From positions 124,001 to 188,000 of the forward strand of contig NZ_CP019631.1 in the NCBI RefSeq assembly GCF_001999245.1: a stretch of DNA of 64,000 nt. Direction: 5' to 3'. Positions 63,330 to 64,000 of this stretch are shown in pieces (within the stretch, counting starts at the first letter, position 1; each line of letters begins with the position of its first letter). The DNA is from Roseibium algicola (GTDB taxonomy: Bacteria; Pseudomonadota; Alphaproteobacteria; Rhizobiales; Stappiaceae). Both the position numbers and the translations under genes were made by a program. Below the pieces are notes generated by a model, which was not told the DNA's origin, ran no database searches, and saw only the letters and a program-made list of their open reading frames with translations.

Positions 63330-64000
63330 TCAGTTTCCGCTGACCATGAACCTGGAACTGAACGGCAGGCTGGCAGCGCCGATCGCCTTCGGTGCCGGCA
63401 CGATGTTGCCGGCGATTGCCTTGATCTGCGGGGCTGCTGCTTCCAGTTTCCGGCAGATGTCCCGGCAAATGCTTTCAGGCGCATAAGACGACAGGATGAC
63501 TGTTTCGATTTCCACGAATTGGCCAACCCCATGCAGGGAGGCGCGCATCTGGGCAATCAGCCGTTCTTCCCAATCGCTCACCAGAGCACCGTAGTCTGGC
63601 CAGGATCCTGAACGGTCCCAGAGCGGGTCGACTTCCTTGCCCTGTGCCGACAGGTCTCTCTCCAGCGCCGCAATGCCGACATCGAAGCTGACTTCGGAAT
63701 TGCCGTTGTAGATCTGGTGATTGAGGACAAGGCGGCCGTGCAGGTCGGCGCCGAGGTAGAAGAACATATAGTCCGAAAGTGTCTTGGCAGCGCCGAACAT
63801 GCTCTCACCGCTGGCCGCTGCGGTGATGTCGTTCTGGACAAAAACGGCAATGCCGAGCTGTTCCTCGATCTCCGCCTGCAAGGCCTTGAAATAGGCTTCT
63901 TCGTCCATGCCGCCCGACAGTCGGCGGGGCAGGGCAAGACCGACGCCAGCCAGGCGTTCGCGTTCCGCATCCGGCAGCAGCTTAACCGCGCTCGCAATCG
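63330..64000 (-). CDS. ROK-family transcriptional regulator, 3' part
   Basis: The C-terminal ~220 residues of a ROK protein are visible; the 5' end lies off the right edge. GVGLALPRRLSGG precedes VFVQNDITAAASGES, the sugar-binding D-T-A segment, and MFFYLGADLHGRLVLNHQIYNGNS matches the ROK FG-GIG-G loop region. The zinc-binding Cys cluster of ROK repressors is not clear here. ROK regulators respond to sugars; this one lies upstream of the reductase/aldo-keto reductase pair on the same strand and may control it and the AT-rich promoters nearby. Confidence 0.8.
   Translation of the reverse strand, partial: IASAVKLLPDAERERLAGVGLALPRRLSGGMDEEAYFKALQAEIEEQLGIAVFVQNDITAAASGESMFGAAKTLSDYMFFYLGADLHGRLVLNHQIYNGNSEVSFDVGIAALERDLSAQGKEVDPLWDRSGSWPDYGALVSDWEERLIAQMRASLHGVGQFVEIETVILSSYAPESICRDICRKLEAAAPQIKAIAGNIVPAPKAIGAASLPFSSRFMVSGN

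Overview
The window looks like chromosomal DNA from a marine or plant-associated alphaproteobacterium, probably Hyphomicrobiales and perhaps near Roseibium/Labrenzia. This is inferred from moderately high GC, a TGA-N9-TCA iron-responsive operator of the RirA type, and many sugar ABC transporters with LacI, ROK and GntR regulators. No rRNA, tRNA, CRISPR array, insertion sequence or phage gene was seen.

Region 1 (1-13.6 kb) is a catecholate siderophore locus. It has the 3' end of a TonB-dependent receptor, then a leftward operon for 2,3-dihydroxybenzoate synthesis and activation (entC, entE, entB, entA) with an extra O-methyltransferase. A rightward operon encodes a split NRPS line: a cyclization (Cy) protein, a Cy-adenylation-carrier protein, and a free-standing condensation protein. 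The two operons diverge from a promoter whose -10 lies in a perfect iron-responsive palindrome. The layout resembles vibriobactin-type VibF/VibH cut into separate proteins. In both Cy-linked carrier domains the phosphopantetheine serine is replaced (Glu in one, Pro in the other), so the only intact carrier seen is on EntB.

Region 2 (13.6-21 kb) is a CUT1 sugar operon: a LacI repressor with two palindromic operators, an oxidoreductase, a TIM-barrel isomerase, a binding protein, two permeases and an ATPase. Region 3 (21-24 kb) has a DsbA/FrnE-like oxidoreductase, a paired SMR exporter, a nucleoside deaminase and a MarR regulator next to a palindrome with 20-base arms. Region 4 (24-32.8 kb) has a 2238-residue glycine-rich autotransporter, divergent from a LytS/LytTR two-component pair. 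Region 5 (32.9-39.4 kb) holds small stress, regulatory and acetyltransferase genes, including an ArsR-SRPBCC-VOC set whose operator overlaps the arsR start codon.

Region 6 (39.4-64 kb) is a dense sugar-uptake island. It has a GAF-histidine kinase/NarL-type regulator pair and four ribose-type (CUT2) ABC systems in a row. Around them lie a lactonase, an SDR, a zinc alcohol dehydrogenase, an aldo/keto reductase, a tagaturonate/mannonate-type reductase, and LacI, tandem-wHTH GntR and ROK regulators. The enzyme mix suggests oxidative catabolism of sugars or uronates, but the substrates cannot be read from sequence alone.
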